Of a DNA stretch of 64,000 bases, positions 52,283 through 60,499 are shown one piece after another. This DNA comes from CAYWXK01 sp964462515 (lineage in GTDB: Bacteria > Planctomycetota > Phycisphaerae > Sedimentisphaerales > Anaerobacaceae). Made by a program: the position numbers and the translations under genes. Position 1 is the stretch's first letter; every line of letters begins with the position of its first letter. Below the pieces are notes generated by a model, which was not told the DNA's origin, made no database searches, and worked only from the letters and a program-made list of their open reading frames with translations. The stretch covers positions 3,557-67,556 of the forward strand of contig CAYWXK010000022.1 of the NCBI GenBank assembly GCA_964462515.1, written 5' to 3'.

Positions 52283-53032
52283 ATGTCACCAAAACAATCA
52301 TTTCTGGTCGCCGGTGTAGATGGGTGTAAAGGTGGCTGGTTTGTTGTTATCGCTTCGGTAAAACCACCAAATTGTCCAGAAGCTAATTGCAACTTTGAGC
52401 TAAAAAGTTCTTTTGTGGCAAAGGCCTTTGCCGAGGTGCTATCAAAAACGACCGATTGCAAATTAGTTTGTGTGGACATTCCTATCGGCTTAAGCGATGG
52501 TGACAAGCCGCGTGAGTGTGACATTGCGGCACGGCAAATTCTTGGCAGGCGGGCCAGCAGCATCTTTCCGCCACCAATAAGACCTTGTCTTTCAGCCAAA
52601 GACTATAAGACCACTTGCAAAATTTGCTATGAATATTCTGGCAAAAAATTAACCCGGCAAAGTTTTGCCATAATGGATAAAATTCGCCAGGTAGATGATT
52701 TGATGACACCAGAACTCCAACAACGAGTCCGCGAAATCCATCCAGAGATTTTATTCTGGGCCCTTAACAACAAAAAGCCGATGCAGCACAACAAAAGAAA
52801 ATTTGCCGGCCGAAATGAGCGTATGAAATTGCTGACCCGTATTTTTCTAAACGTAGAAGAAATTGTGGCCGAAGCCTGCAAACCTAAAAAAGTTGCACCG
52901 GATGACATCCTCGACGCCCTTGTTGCTGCCTGGACGGCCAGCCAAATAATCCTCCAAAAAGCCCAGACGCTGCCAGAAAACCCACAGCTCGACAGTAAGG
53001 ATTTAAGAATGGAAATTGTTTATCCTGCTTGA
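52283..53032 (+). CDS. DUF429 protein (predicted RNase H-fold nuclease)
   Basis: 249 residues. Conserved parts: VAGVDGCKGGWFVV at the N-terminus, with the first acidic residue, CVDIPIGL with the second, and DDILDALVAAW near the C-terminus with two more Asp residues. This pattern of acids is that of an RNase H-like fold, so DUF429 proteins are predicted nucleases; none has, to my knowledge, a settled function. It sits directly behind the THEP1 gene in the cluster leading to the Clp1-type kinase and RtcA, which supports a nucleic-acid role. Confidence 0.85.
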   Translation: MSPKQSFLVAGVDGCKGGWFVVIASVKPPNCPEANCNFELKSSFVAKAFAEVLSKTTDCKLVCVDIPIGLSDGDKPRECDIAARQILGRRASSIFPPPIRPCLSAKDYKTTCKICYEYSGKKLTRQSFAIMDKIRQVDDLMTPELQQRVREIHPEILFWALNNKKPMQHNKRKFAGRNERMKLLTRIFLNVEEIVAEACKPKKVAPDDILDALVAAWTASQIILQKAQTLPENPQLDSKDLRMEIVYPA

Positions 53033-53093
53033 TAGAATTGATTATGAATGTAAAAAACAATAATCAATAATAAATAGAAAATAACCAATTAAA

Positions 53094-53681
53094 ATGGGCA
53101 CGATAATAACACTTCCCAAGCCGAATCAAGATGGCCCGATGGCACTGGAGAAGGCGATAGTAAGCAGGCGGTCGCATCGGGATTTTTCGTCACAACCTAT
53201 TACGCTCGAGCAAATAGGCCAGTTGGTCTGGGCAGCCCAGGGACAAGACTTGCACGGCAGGTATCGCACCGTGCCATCAGCCGGAGCAACTTATCCTCTG
53301 GAACTCTTTATGGTAAGTAGTGAGGGTCTATTCCGCTATCTGCCTGCCAAGCATTCGCTCGAAAAACTCACAGACCATGACCTGCGGGCCGCTCTTGCCT
53401 CCGCTGCCTGGGGGCAGGAATTTATCGAAGAAGCTCCACTGACGCTGGTCTTCGCAGCCCAGTTTGCCAGAACCACCGGACGATATGGCCAGCGTGGCAT
53501 CCGCTACGTTTATATGGAGGCCGGCCACGCCGCTCAAAATGTCCACCTCCAGGCGCAAGTCTTAGGCCTTGGTTCTGTCGCTGTGGGCGCTTTTGATGAT
53601 GATTCTGTCAGCAGGGTTTTGTCGCTGCCGGAAGACCTCGAACCTATCTATATGGTCGTGGTGGGCTATCGCCGCAAGTAA
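53094..53681 (+). CDS. SagB/ThcOx-type nitroreductase-fold oxidoreductase
   Basis: 195 residues. Family marks: AIVSRRSHRDF at the start, LVWAAQG, RTVPSAGATYPLELF, and AAQNVHLQAQVLGLGSVAVGAF. The fold binds FMN. SagB-type members oxidise azolines in peptide natural products, but the short stand-alone form here is common in many bacteria with unknown substrate. No precursor peptide or cyclodehydratase is nearby, so peptide modification is unlikely. It is 17 bases upstream of the Clp1-type gene and probably shares its transcript. Confidence 0.88.
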   Translation: MGTIITLPKPNQDGPMALEKAIVSRRSHRDFSSQPITLEQIGQLVWAAQGQDLHGRYRTVPSAGATYPLELFMVSSEGLFRYLPAKHSLEKLTDHDLRAALASAAWGQEFIEEAPLTLVFAAQFARTTGRYGQRGIRYVYMEAGHAAQNVHLQAQVLGLGSVAVGAFDDDSVSRVLSLPEDLEPIYMVVVGYRRK

Positions 53682-53698
53682 TTACAGGGTAAGCTCCA

Positions 53699-54586
53699 AT
53701 GGCACAGGATTGGGCTGACAACATTACGCAAAAACTCTTAGGTAAGAGCATCATACAGAAAGGGATTTGTCTCTTTCTTGGCGCCTCAGATACCGGCAAG
53801 ACCACTCTCGCCGCAGCTCTGGCAAAACGATTGGCCTCAAAGCAGCCGGTCGGCATCGTCGATGCAGACATCGGCCAATCTCATATTGGGCCTCCTACAA
53901 CAGTCGGGTGGGCGGTTGCAGATAACCGCCAGAGCGATTTTTCACAGCTTCTTGCTGATGGTATCAGCTTTGTCGGCGGTGTCACGCCTGTGGGGCATCT
54001 GCTTCAGTTGACCGCCGCCATTATCCGGTGTGTCGAGCAAGCATCAAAAGTTGCAGAGTTAATAATACTTGATACGCCGGGTTTTATAAGAGGCCCTGCA
54101 GCAAGCGCTTTATGGTGGACTGTCCAGCGGGTATTAAATCCAAAGTTGATTGTAGCTGTGCAGCGAGAGAGCGAACTGAGTGACATCCTTGCTGGCCTGT
54201 CCCCGATAGAATCATTCGAGGGCAGGCGCCGTTTTGATTCGCAGATTGAGATGGTTAAGTGCCCATCGCAAATAAGAACTAAATCGCCGGATGAAAGGCG
54301 AATCTATAGGAAAGAACAATTTAATAAATACTTCCGCGACTCAGTCCTTTATACCATTAAACTTGGTGACGTAGCAGTCCAGACAACTCAAAATTTAAGC
54401 CGAAATGGTCTGGTCTCCCGCTTGGTTGGCTTTAGAAATCGCCAGGTCACAGATGCAGCGATAGGTATAATAAAAGACTGGCAGAGCGAAAAAAATATTG
54501 CCGTCATCAGAGCTCCGCAGCTCGATATACAGCAGGTTTGCTGTCTCGTTATCGGAGATGTTACTATAGAGATTACTGATAGTTGA
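53699..54586 (+). CDS. Clp1/Grc3-type polynucleotide 5'-kinase
   Basis: 295 residues. The Walker A motif GASDTGKT is at 28-35, followed by the family hallmark VDADIGQSHIGPPTT (54-68) and FVGGVTPVGHLL, then LDTPGF (Walker B-like). This is the CLP1_P domain, known from eukaryotic and archaeal RNA 5'-hydroxyl kinases. Those transfer the ATP gamma-phosphate to 5'-OH ends of RNA or DNA; the bacterial activity here is inferred. The stop is one base before rtcA, so the two are translationally linked. A 5'-kinase next to a 3'-phosphate cyclase points to RNA-end modification or repair. Confidence 0.87.
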   Translation: MAQDWADNITQKLLGKSIIQKGICLFLGASDTGKTTLAAALAKRLASKQPVGIVDADIGQSHIGPPTTVGWAVADNRQSDFSQLLADGISFVGGVTPVGHLLQLTAAIIRCVEQASKVAELIILDTPGFIRGPAASALWWTVQRVLNPKLIVAVQRESELSDILAGLSPIESFEGRRRFDSQIEMVKCPSQIRTKSPDERRIYRKEQFNKYFRDSVLYTIKLGDVAVQTTQNLSRNGLVSRLVGFRNRQVTDAAIGIIKDWQSEKNIAVIRAPQLDIQQVCCLVIGDVTIEITDS

Positions 54587-54587
54587 T

Positions 54588-55616
54588 ATGGAAACTGTTT
54601 TTATTGATGGCAGCTTTGGCGAGGGGGGTGGGCAGATACTGCGAACAAGTCTGACCTTGTCCTGCATCACCGGCAAAAATTTACATATCGAAAATATCCG
54701 CGCTGCCCGTCGAAATCCCGGCCTGGCCAAGCAACATTTAAGCTGTGTCAATGCCGCCTCCCAAATTTGCACAGGCCGTTGTGAGAGAGCCGCCCTCGGC
54801 TCGATGACGCTTGACTTTGAGCCTGGCTCTATTCGCAGCGGCGATTATTATTTTGATATCGGTTCAGCCGGCTCAGCAACCCTCGTAATTCAAACTATTT
54901 TGCCAGCATTATTTTTAGCTGACAATCCTTCAACGGTTACCGTTACCGGCGGAACTCACAACCCGTTAGCTCCGCCGTATGATTTTCTTTCTGAAACCTT
55001 TTTACCGGCTATCGCAACAGCGGGCTTTTATGGAAATTGCAGCTTGCAAAAGTATGGTTTTTATCCCGCCGGCGGCGGAAAAATCACTTTCAAAATCCAG
55101 CCGTGGCAAAAACAATCGGACAAAATTATCGACCTTTGTGAGCGAAGTGAACGGTTTGAAATTCACGCCCGCATATATATTGCAAAACTGCCTTCTCATA
55201 TTGCCCAGCGTCAGGAAAAACTACTACTCCAGAGCGGCCTGGACATCCAAAAAGTCGAATGTATTGAGGTAACAGATTCCGATGGGCCGGGCAATTGCGT
55301 GATGATTCGACTTTGCGGCACAAGCAGAAAAACCGTATTTACCACATTCGGAATGAAAGGCAGACCTTCGCAGGAAGTTGTCAGCGAGGTCGTAAAGACG
55401 GCTGATGAGTTCCTATCAAGCGGCTCTGCCGTTGATTATTTTTTAGCTGACCAGCTATTGATTTATATGGCTCTCTCAAAGTCCGGTTGTTTTACAACCA
55501 ATCAGCTTTCTGCCCACCTTTTGACGAATATGGAAGTGATAAAGAAATTCCTCCCCGTTGACTTTACCATAGACCATCAAAAACAATCCTCTAAAGTCTG
55601 CTGCAGGCCAATATGA
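54588..55616 (+). CDS. rtcA: RNA 3'-terminal phosphate cyclase
   Basis: 342 residues, family length. Motifs: IDGSFGEGGGQILRTSLTLS, RNPGLAKQHLSCV, GSAGSATLVIQTILP, GGTHNPLAPPYDF, and FLADQLLIYMAL followed by SAHLLTNMEVIKKFLP, whose His310 fits the adenylated His309 of the E. coli enzyme. RtcA converts RNA 3'-phosphates to 2',3'-cyclic phosphates using ATP. The usual partners rtcB and rtcR are absent from this window; instead a Clp1-type kinase gene ends one base upstream. Confidence 0.95.
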   Translation: METVFIDGSFGEGGGQILRTSLTLSCITGKNLHIENIRAARRNPGLAKQHLSCVNAASQICTGRCERAALGSMTLDFEPGSIRSGDYYFDIGSAGSATLVIQTILPALFLADNPSTVTVTGGTHNPLAPPYDFLSETFLPAIATAGFYGNCSLQKYGFYPAGGGKITFKIQPWQKQSDKIIDLCERSERFEIHARIYIAKLPSHIAQRQEKLLLQSGLDIQKVECIEVTDSDGPGNCVMIRLCGTSRKTVFTTFGMKGRPSQEVVSEVVKTADEFLSSGSAVDYFLADQLLIYMALSKSGCFTTNQLSAHLLTNMEVIKKFLPVDFTIDHQKQSSKVCCRPI

Positions 55617-55750
55617 AACTGTTGACCCGGCTTTTCCAAAGCCACAGAGAAATCAGACGCGGATTTACACTGATTAACACAGAATTTGTTTAACTGCGAA
55701 AAACGGAGGGAATACAGAGAAAGGATATGTTATTTTTACAGATAACTGTT

Positions 55751-55966
55751 TCAGTCCATCTCCTCCAGGCACAATTCGACTACCTCTTTGAGATTTTTCT
55801 GCAGTTCATCCAGAGTTTCCGCCTGTGTATGTGCACAGGGAATGCACGGAACAATCCCCACATAAAGACCAGTCTCGGGGTCTTTTTCAATGTATCCGGT
55901 TATTTCCTTGTGTCTTATGACAATTGAAAGACTGAGATGTTTGAAAAAGTCCGCTGTGGAGTCCAA
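55751..55966 (-). CDS. HicB-family antitoxin-like protein (no HicA partner)
   Basis: Up to 71 residues from a TTG at 55966; the native start is unclear. The HicB partial RNase H-like core is plain (EITGYIEKDPETGLYVGIVP, TLDELQKNLKEVVELCLEEM). HicB normally neutralises the RNA-cutting toxin HicA encoded next to it; no HicA reading frame was found on either side. About 15 N-terminal residues before EITGYIEK are atypical. Small size and missing partner suggest a solitary or orphaned antitoxin. Confidence 0.75.
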   Translation of the reverse strand: MDSTADFFKHLSLSIVIRHKEITGYIEKDPETGLYVGIVPCIPCAHTQAETLDELQKNLKEVVELCLEEMD

Positions 55967-56046
55967 TGTGCCTTTTTACGACTAAAGTCAGCTTTCTTGA
56001 CTAAAATATTTTCTTTCTCGACTTCATCCGTCGGAAATTCACTCAT
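55915..56046 (-). CDS. Small ORF overlapping hicB (doubtful)
   Basis: 43 residues from an ATG at 56046 (MSEFPTDEVEKENILVKKAD), in another frame and overlapping the hicB start by about 50 bases. The charged composition could fit a small DNA- or partner-binding protein, but no family is recognised and no good ribosome site is seen. It may be a leftover. Confidence 0.2.
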   Translation of the reverse strand: MSEFPTDEVEKENILVKKADFSRKKAHWTPQRTFSNISVFQLS

Positions 56047-56092
56047 TTTGCAGAAGTCTTTAAATATCTTATTGTTTCCTGTCGCAGATTCG

Positions 56093-57415
56093 TTAATTAC
56101 TGGTATTCAGTCCAATTTGTACATTTCCTTTGGACTGATTAATGATACGTTCTGTGCCTGTGAATATGTTTTCAGCGATTATTGCGCGGCTAACGTCTTT
56201 CCCAAGTTGAATTTGCGGCCTATCTTGTCGAAATTCACATCCTCGTATCAGAACTGTGCCGCTTTGAGCCTGGAGCGCCGGGCGGTCCCCATCTTTGCCG
56301 CCCCATTGGACAAACGTGCAATCCCCAAAACCAACCGTTCCCATTCCACTAATCTTCGCTATCTGATTACAAGGGCCCCAGAATGCACAGTTCACAAAGC
56401 GGATACTTCCTGTATTGCTCTGTGCAATTTCAATCATCGTAGGGTCTGGCCCATGAAAAGATACAAACTCACCATTTGTAATCAACAGCCCGTAAGGAGC
56501 AGATTGTTCCACGACAAGAGCCGTATAACAGTCGTCGGCTCCGATACCAAGAAAGTTGCCATTGCATACCCCTGATGCAGTTCTTATAAACTTGTAGCCA
56601 ATCTTGTAGCCGAAACAAAAGGTATTATAAACATACTGCCAGTCGGAACGGCCGAAGATAAATGCTTCACCGTTTTCCATTTGCCATTTCAACAACTTAG
56701 GTTTCGTACTCCACCAGGGATTGAAGTGAACATTTTCAATTCGTCCTATATCGTAGATACCATCCACCATAATACCTCGCCGAAGAGGCTGACCGTGCAC
56801 GTCGCGAACCAGATGACGTTCGTTCTGCGTAGCGTCTATCCCGTTATATGGATTGAGCATTTCTATCGCAAGGGCAGCTGGATTCTTACCCCGCATAGCT
56901 ATTGTCCACGGATACGGTTTGGGTATGTCATCTACGTTTTGTTGAGGGTAGTACAGGACAATTCCCTTAAGGGTGCTGTTGGTGTTAAGGGTGATGAAGG
57001 CAGGCCCATCCTCGCGGCCCGCATCGCCTGTTACAAGGAAAGTGGTGCCGTCATCTGTGGGCTTGGGAAGTCCTCTGTCACGTATGCCATTATGGGCTGG
57101 AACTGATTGCCAGACACCGGCCAGCGTAACTGCGTTCGGTATGTTCAGATGGCCGGCAAAAAAGTAATTGCCGCGAGAAGCGTAAACGACCCCGCCGCCG
57201 GCCTCAGATGCCTCATCCAGGGCTTTCTGAAATGCCGCCGTGTCGTCCGTTTTTCCATCTCCTACAGCACCGAAACGATGGACATCGAAATAATCCGAAG
57301 CAGCAGCCAGTGCCGGTTTTTCAGTAGAGGCTTCTATCGCAGACATACAGAATAGGACGAGAAAAAACACGCCAAATTGGCCCCAGATTTGTGCTTTAGA
57401 AAAACTCCAATGCAT
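56093..57415 (-). CDS. Secreted pectate-lyase-superfamily beta-helix protein
   Basis: 440 residues. The signal peptide contains WGQFGVFFLVLF, a sequence also seen in the HzsA-related protein of this window. The N-terminal domain is Pectate_lyase_3 (DYFDVHRFGAVGDGKTDDTAAFQKALDEA). The rest reads as beta-helix turns (GIVLYYPQQ, IRFVNCAFWGPC, VLIRGCEFRQ). Such proteins bind or cleave polysaccharides outside the cell; catalytic residues are not certain. It lies 36 bases after the 935-residue gene on the same strand, so they form a pair. Confidence 0.83.
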   Translation of the reverse strand: MHWSFSKAQIWGQFGVFFLVLFCMSAIEASTEKPALAAASDYFDVHRFGAVGDGKTDDTAAFQKALDEASEAGGGVVYASRGNYFFAGHLNIPNAVTLAGVWQSVPAHNGIRDRGLPKPTDDGTTFLVTGDAGREDGPAFITLNTNSTLKGIVLYYPQQNVDDIPKPYPWTIAMRGKNPAALAIEMLNPYNGIDATQNERHLVRDVHGQPLRRGIMVDGIYDIGRIENVHFNPWWSTKPKLLKWQMENGEAFIFGRSDWQYVYNTFCFGYKIGYKFIRTASGVCNGNFLGIGADDCYTALVVEQSAPYGLLITNGEFVSFHGPDPTMIEIAQSNTGSIRFVNCAFWGPCNQIAKISGMGTVGFGDCTFVQWGGKDGDRPALQAQSGTVLIRGCEFRQDRPQIQLGKDVSRAIIAENIFTGTERIINQSKGNVQIGLNTSN

Positions 57416-57451
57416 TCTTTTGCTCCTAACCTTAACTGATTTCTCTTTGGT

Positions 57452-60259
57452 TCAAAGTCCTTCACCATACGAGATGACTACAACTTTCACTCGGGCAGCC
57501 ATCGAGTTACACGAGAATCCCACCTGGTTCTCCCCCTTCAGAAGCAGAGGGGCCGCACCGCCGGGATTTACCTTCGCGAGTATCTCTCCATTCCTCCCAT
57601 AAAGGGTACTGTCGTCACCTCCATTGAATTCCAGGCAGCATCCCGATTGAATTTCCACGGGGAAGGATATGGTCTTTCCATTAACGGTGATTGCAGGGTT
57701 CTTCACTACGCAGGGGACCATCGGGAGAGCTTTTACTTTACCGACCAGACAACTTACTTCCCTGTTCTGGGGGAGGTTGTTGTACCAGATGCTAACCGAT
57801 TCGACAGCTCCGAAGTCAATCGTCTCGCGATACACATTGTATAGCCACTTGCCATCATTCCAAACATAATCGCTCCAGCGGACAGATTCGGTCTCAACGA
57901 GTGTGAAGTAGCGTCTGCCGATAAAGTCCACCGTGATGTAACGGTCTGCAACCGCACCGAATGAGATGTGACGAGGGCTTTCAAGCCTGATAGCGATGAT
58001 TTCTCCCAGTCCATCACCTTCTACCCAAACGCCGAGCGCCTGATGGTTCTTCAGATTCAGCCAGGGCTCGAACTTCCTGTCAAGTCTCGCCCACGCTGCG
58101 TTTCGAGGGACTTTGCCGGCATTCGTTGCAGTAAGAACGCCCGCCGATTCCTGTCCACTGGATGTAGATGCAGAAGTAAGTTTCACGGTGACCCCTTCCG
58201 CTGCACGAGGCGTTCCAGTAAACGAATTGGGTTCTGAAAGGTCTGCGAGGATGACATTCCCCGAATCTTCGTATGACCCTGTGGACATAAATGCCTCGAT
58301 GCGCAGTTTCACTGGCTGGTCTTGGAAGGAATTTACTGTTTTCCACGAGAGGCTTTCTGACTTCGAAGGGATGGCGGTATGCGGGTCGTAATGAGCGGGA
58401 CGGAACCGCCACTTTCCGGCATTGTCACAGAAAAGTGAAAATTCTTTTCCCGGCTCGCGCAGCTTCGCCTTCATAGTCTCATCAAAGGACCCGGCTCGGC
58501 GGAGTTCCTCGCACGTGCGGAGGATATCTACCGCCCGGCGAAATAGTGGCACAGCATTGAGGCTCTTCTGGTCGATAGCACCTGTGAGTGAAATGCCGGC
58601 GTCCCATCCGATGAGCTTTGCGCCGAGATATTCGATAACATCAGGATAAGTCGGTTCAACCTGAGGCGGATTGAATGCCTGAAAATTCCACCATCCAAAA
58701 TGGAGAGGCAAAAGCAGCCCTCCATTCACTGAATCGGCGTGGATGTCAATAAAGCGCTTATGCCCGCGCTGCGGATAATCCCACGCCTGCCAGCGAGTTC
58801 GGAACTGCCAGAAATGGTGCCACATAGCGCTCATTTCCATCCCCACCGGCCTTTTCAGGTGCTTCTGGATTTCAAACACGAATTTATCTGCCCAATACCA
58901 GCATTCGTCGGGGCCCCTAAGAATGGAACTGCCATCGATGGCGTCAAGATATATGCCGTCGAAATCGCACGCGTTCACGATGTCGGCGTGGTTCTTTGCA
59001 ACCTCCTCAAATAGCGAGGACTCTGCGTCCGGCACAAAGAGTCCGAAGCACTCTTTGAGGTGGCGAGCTTTAGCACCCTTTGCGTGGGCAGATATTTTTG
59101 TGCCGAACGCTCCTCGTTTCACTCCGGTAAATCTCCACGGCGACTCCTTGGTCACCCCACCGAAGGTCACGAGTTCATCGTCAATATGCAGCACGACGCT
59201 ATTATGCTCAAAGAATCCAGTGACAGTGCTTATGTCCTTTGTTGATTCGTTCACCCAAATTTCGGCGGCGTTGGGGTCTATTGCCTCACTGAGGGTGAAT
59301 GTCCGGAATGCATCAAGCCGCCTGTCAGGCACGGGTGTTACATACTTCGACTGTTTGTCAATAAAGAATCCGTATGTGTGAAAAATAGAACCGATTCCGG
59401 CGTCGTGGAGGCGTTTCACAATCCGTCTGTAGGTCTCCCATCCATCAGGCCATTTCTCGCTGTTTAAGACAAAATCACCAAAACGGAAAAATGCTGCGCT
59501 GCCGCCATGATTGTCGATTTGAGTAACTCCCATATTTTTTGCCATACCTATCCAATCATCGACGGTCGATTCGGTAAGTGTGCCGAAGTTGAAAAGATAC
59601 GAGCCATGGTTAAATGGGACCTCGCGTGCCCAGGGCCCGGCGACCTTGCAGTGCGGCATCTCATCTGCCTCGGTGAGCACCTCCTTTAAGGCCGGGATAA
59701 TTTTCTCCATCGGCATCCCGACGATTGCAGCCTTTGCCCCAGTGATGCCAAACTTTCTATAACACGATGACCGCAGCTCAGTCTGGAGCGCAGGTAGCTG
59801 GTCAACCCGAGTGATGAGGTTGAGAGAGAATGCGCACGCTCCGAAAGATTCCTCAGGACGGCCTTTCAAAGTCAGGGGGATATTTACAAACACAAGGGAA
59901 TCAATTTTCTCATCCGTCACCGACTCCACCGTGATGCGGATATATGAGTTCCGCGGCTCCACACGAAAGACCGCTTCTGCACCTGCATCCTCGAACCGGA
60001 TGACGAGGTGTCCATCCGCAAACGAGGCGAAGGTTGCAGGATATTCCTTGCCGTTGCGCCGCACCAGTGCGCATAAGGATTGTGTGTCGCGTTTCAGGTA
60101 GTCGGTTCTCGTCTTTTTATCAATGAATCCGAGATTTCTCGCATCCGGCGAGATAGTGTACCGCACATACGCGTTTTCAATTACGATGGAATCCTGTCGC
60201 TCGCCTGCCCTCGCCTCGCAGGTAATGAAGATTCCAAGAATAATTATCGCAGTTCTCAT
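57452..60259 (-). CDS. Unrecognised large secreted protein, likely a glycoside-hydrolase-like barrel
   Basis: 935 residues with a signal peptide (MRTAIIILGIFITCEARA). I do not recognise a named family. Residues about 25-170 look like a beta-sandwich with alternating strands; about 215-600 read as a TIM barrel (FNFGTLTESTVDDWIGMAKN, GIGSIFHTYGFF, CDFDGIYLDAIDGSS with candidate Asp residues, VGMEMSAMWHHFW); about 640-935 are beta-rich modules, one like a carbohydrate-binding domain (HQALGVWVEGDGLGEIIAIRL). This build is common in glycan-active enzymes. The neighbouring pectate-lyase-fold gene on the same strand agrees with a polysaccharide role. Substrate unknown. Confidence 0.65.
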   Translation of the reverse strand: MRTAIIILGIFITCEARAGERQDSIVIENAYVRYTISPDARNLGFIDKKTRTDYLKRDTQSLCALVRRNGKEYPATFASFADGHLVIRFEDAGAEAVFRVEPRNSYIRITVESVTDEKIDSLVFVNIPLTLKGRPEESFGACAFSLNLITRVDQLPALQTELRSSCYRKFGITGAKAAIVGMPMEKIIPALKEVLTEADEMPHCKVAGPWAREVPFNHGSYLFNFGTLTESTVDDWIGMAKNMGVTQIDNHGGSAAFFRFGDFVLNSEKWPDGWETYRRIVKRLHDAGIGSIFHTYGFFIDKQSKYVTPVPDRRLDAFRTFTLSEAIDPNAAEIWVNESTKDISTVTGFFEHNSVVLHIDDELVTFGGVTKESPWRFTGVKRGAFGTKISAHAKGAKARHLKECFGLFVPDAESSLFEEVAKNHADIVNACDFDGIYLDAIDGSSILRGPDECWYWADKFVFEIQKHLKRPVGMEMSAMWHHFWQFRTRWQAWDYPQRGHKRFIDIHADSVNGGLLLPLHFGWWNFQAFNPPQVEPTYPDVIEYLGAKLIGWDAGISLTGAIDQKSLNAVPLFRRAVDILRTCEELRRAGSFDETMKAKLREPGKEFSLFCDNAGKWRFRPAHYDPHTAIPSKSESLSWKTVNSFQDQPVKLRIEAFMSTGSYEDSGNVILADLSEPNSFTGTPRAAEGVTVKLTSASTSSGQESAGVLTATNAGKVPRNAAWARLDRKFEPWLNLKNHQALGVWVEGDGLGEIIAIRLESPRHISFGAVADRYITVDFIGRRYFTLVETESVRWSDYVWNDGKWLYNVYRETIDFGAVESVSIWYNNLPQNREVSCLVGKVKALPMVPCVVKNPAITVNGKTISFPVEIQSGCCLEFNGGDDSTLYGRNGEILAKVNPGGAAPLLLKGENQVGFSCNSMAARVKVVVISYGEGL

Positions 60260-60499
60260 CTTAAGATTTTATTATACCTCAGTCCGTTGCAACATGCAAC
60301 CCCGATAAAATCGCTGTTCGATTTTCTTTGGAAAACGCCTGTGCCTGAAGCGTTTGTTCGGCAGTGGAATAGTAGCTTGTGCTTTATCACCGTTGTCAAT
60401 ATAATCATGCACACGCAGCAAAACGGCAATGCTGTATAGTACCTGTTCAGCCATTGACGCTAAAGACAAAACAATTACTTGATTGGAGAACCGAAGATT

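Noticed and set aside
53094..53681. An azoline-peptide (TOMM) biosynthesis cluster around the SagB-type gene
   Set aside because: No cyclodehydratase, precursor peptide or transporter genes are nearby.
58140..58200. The segment encoding TSASTSSGQES in the 935-residue protein as an inserted repeat
   Set aside because: No inverted ends and no second copy were found in the window.
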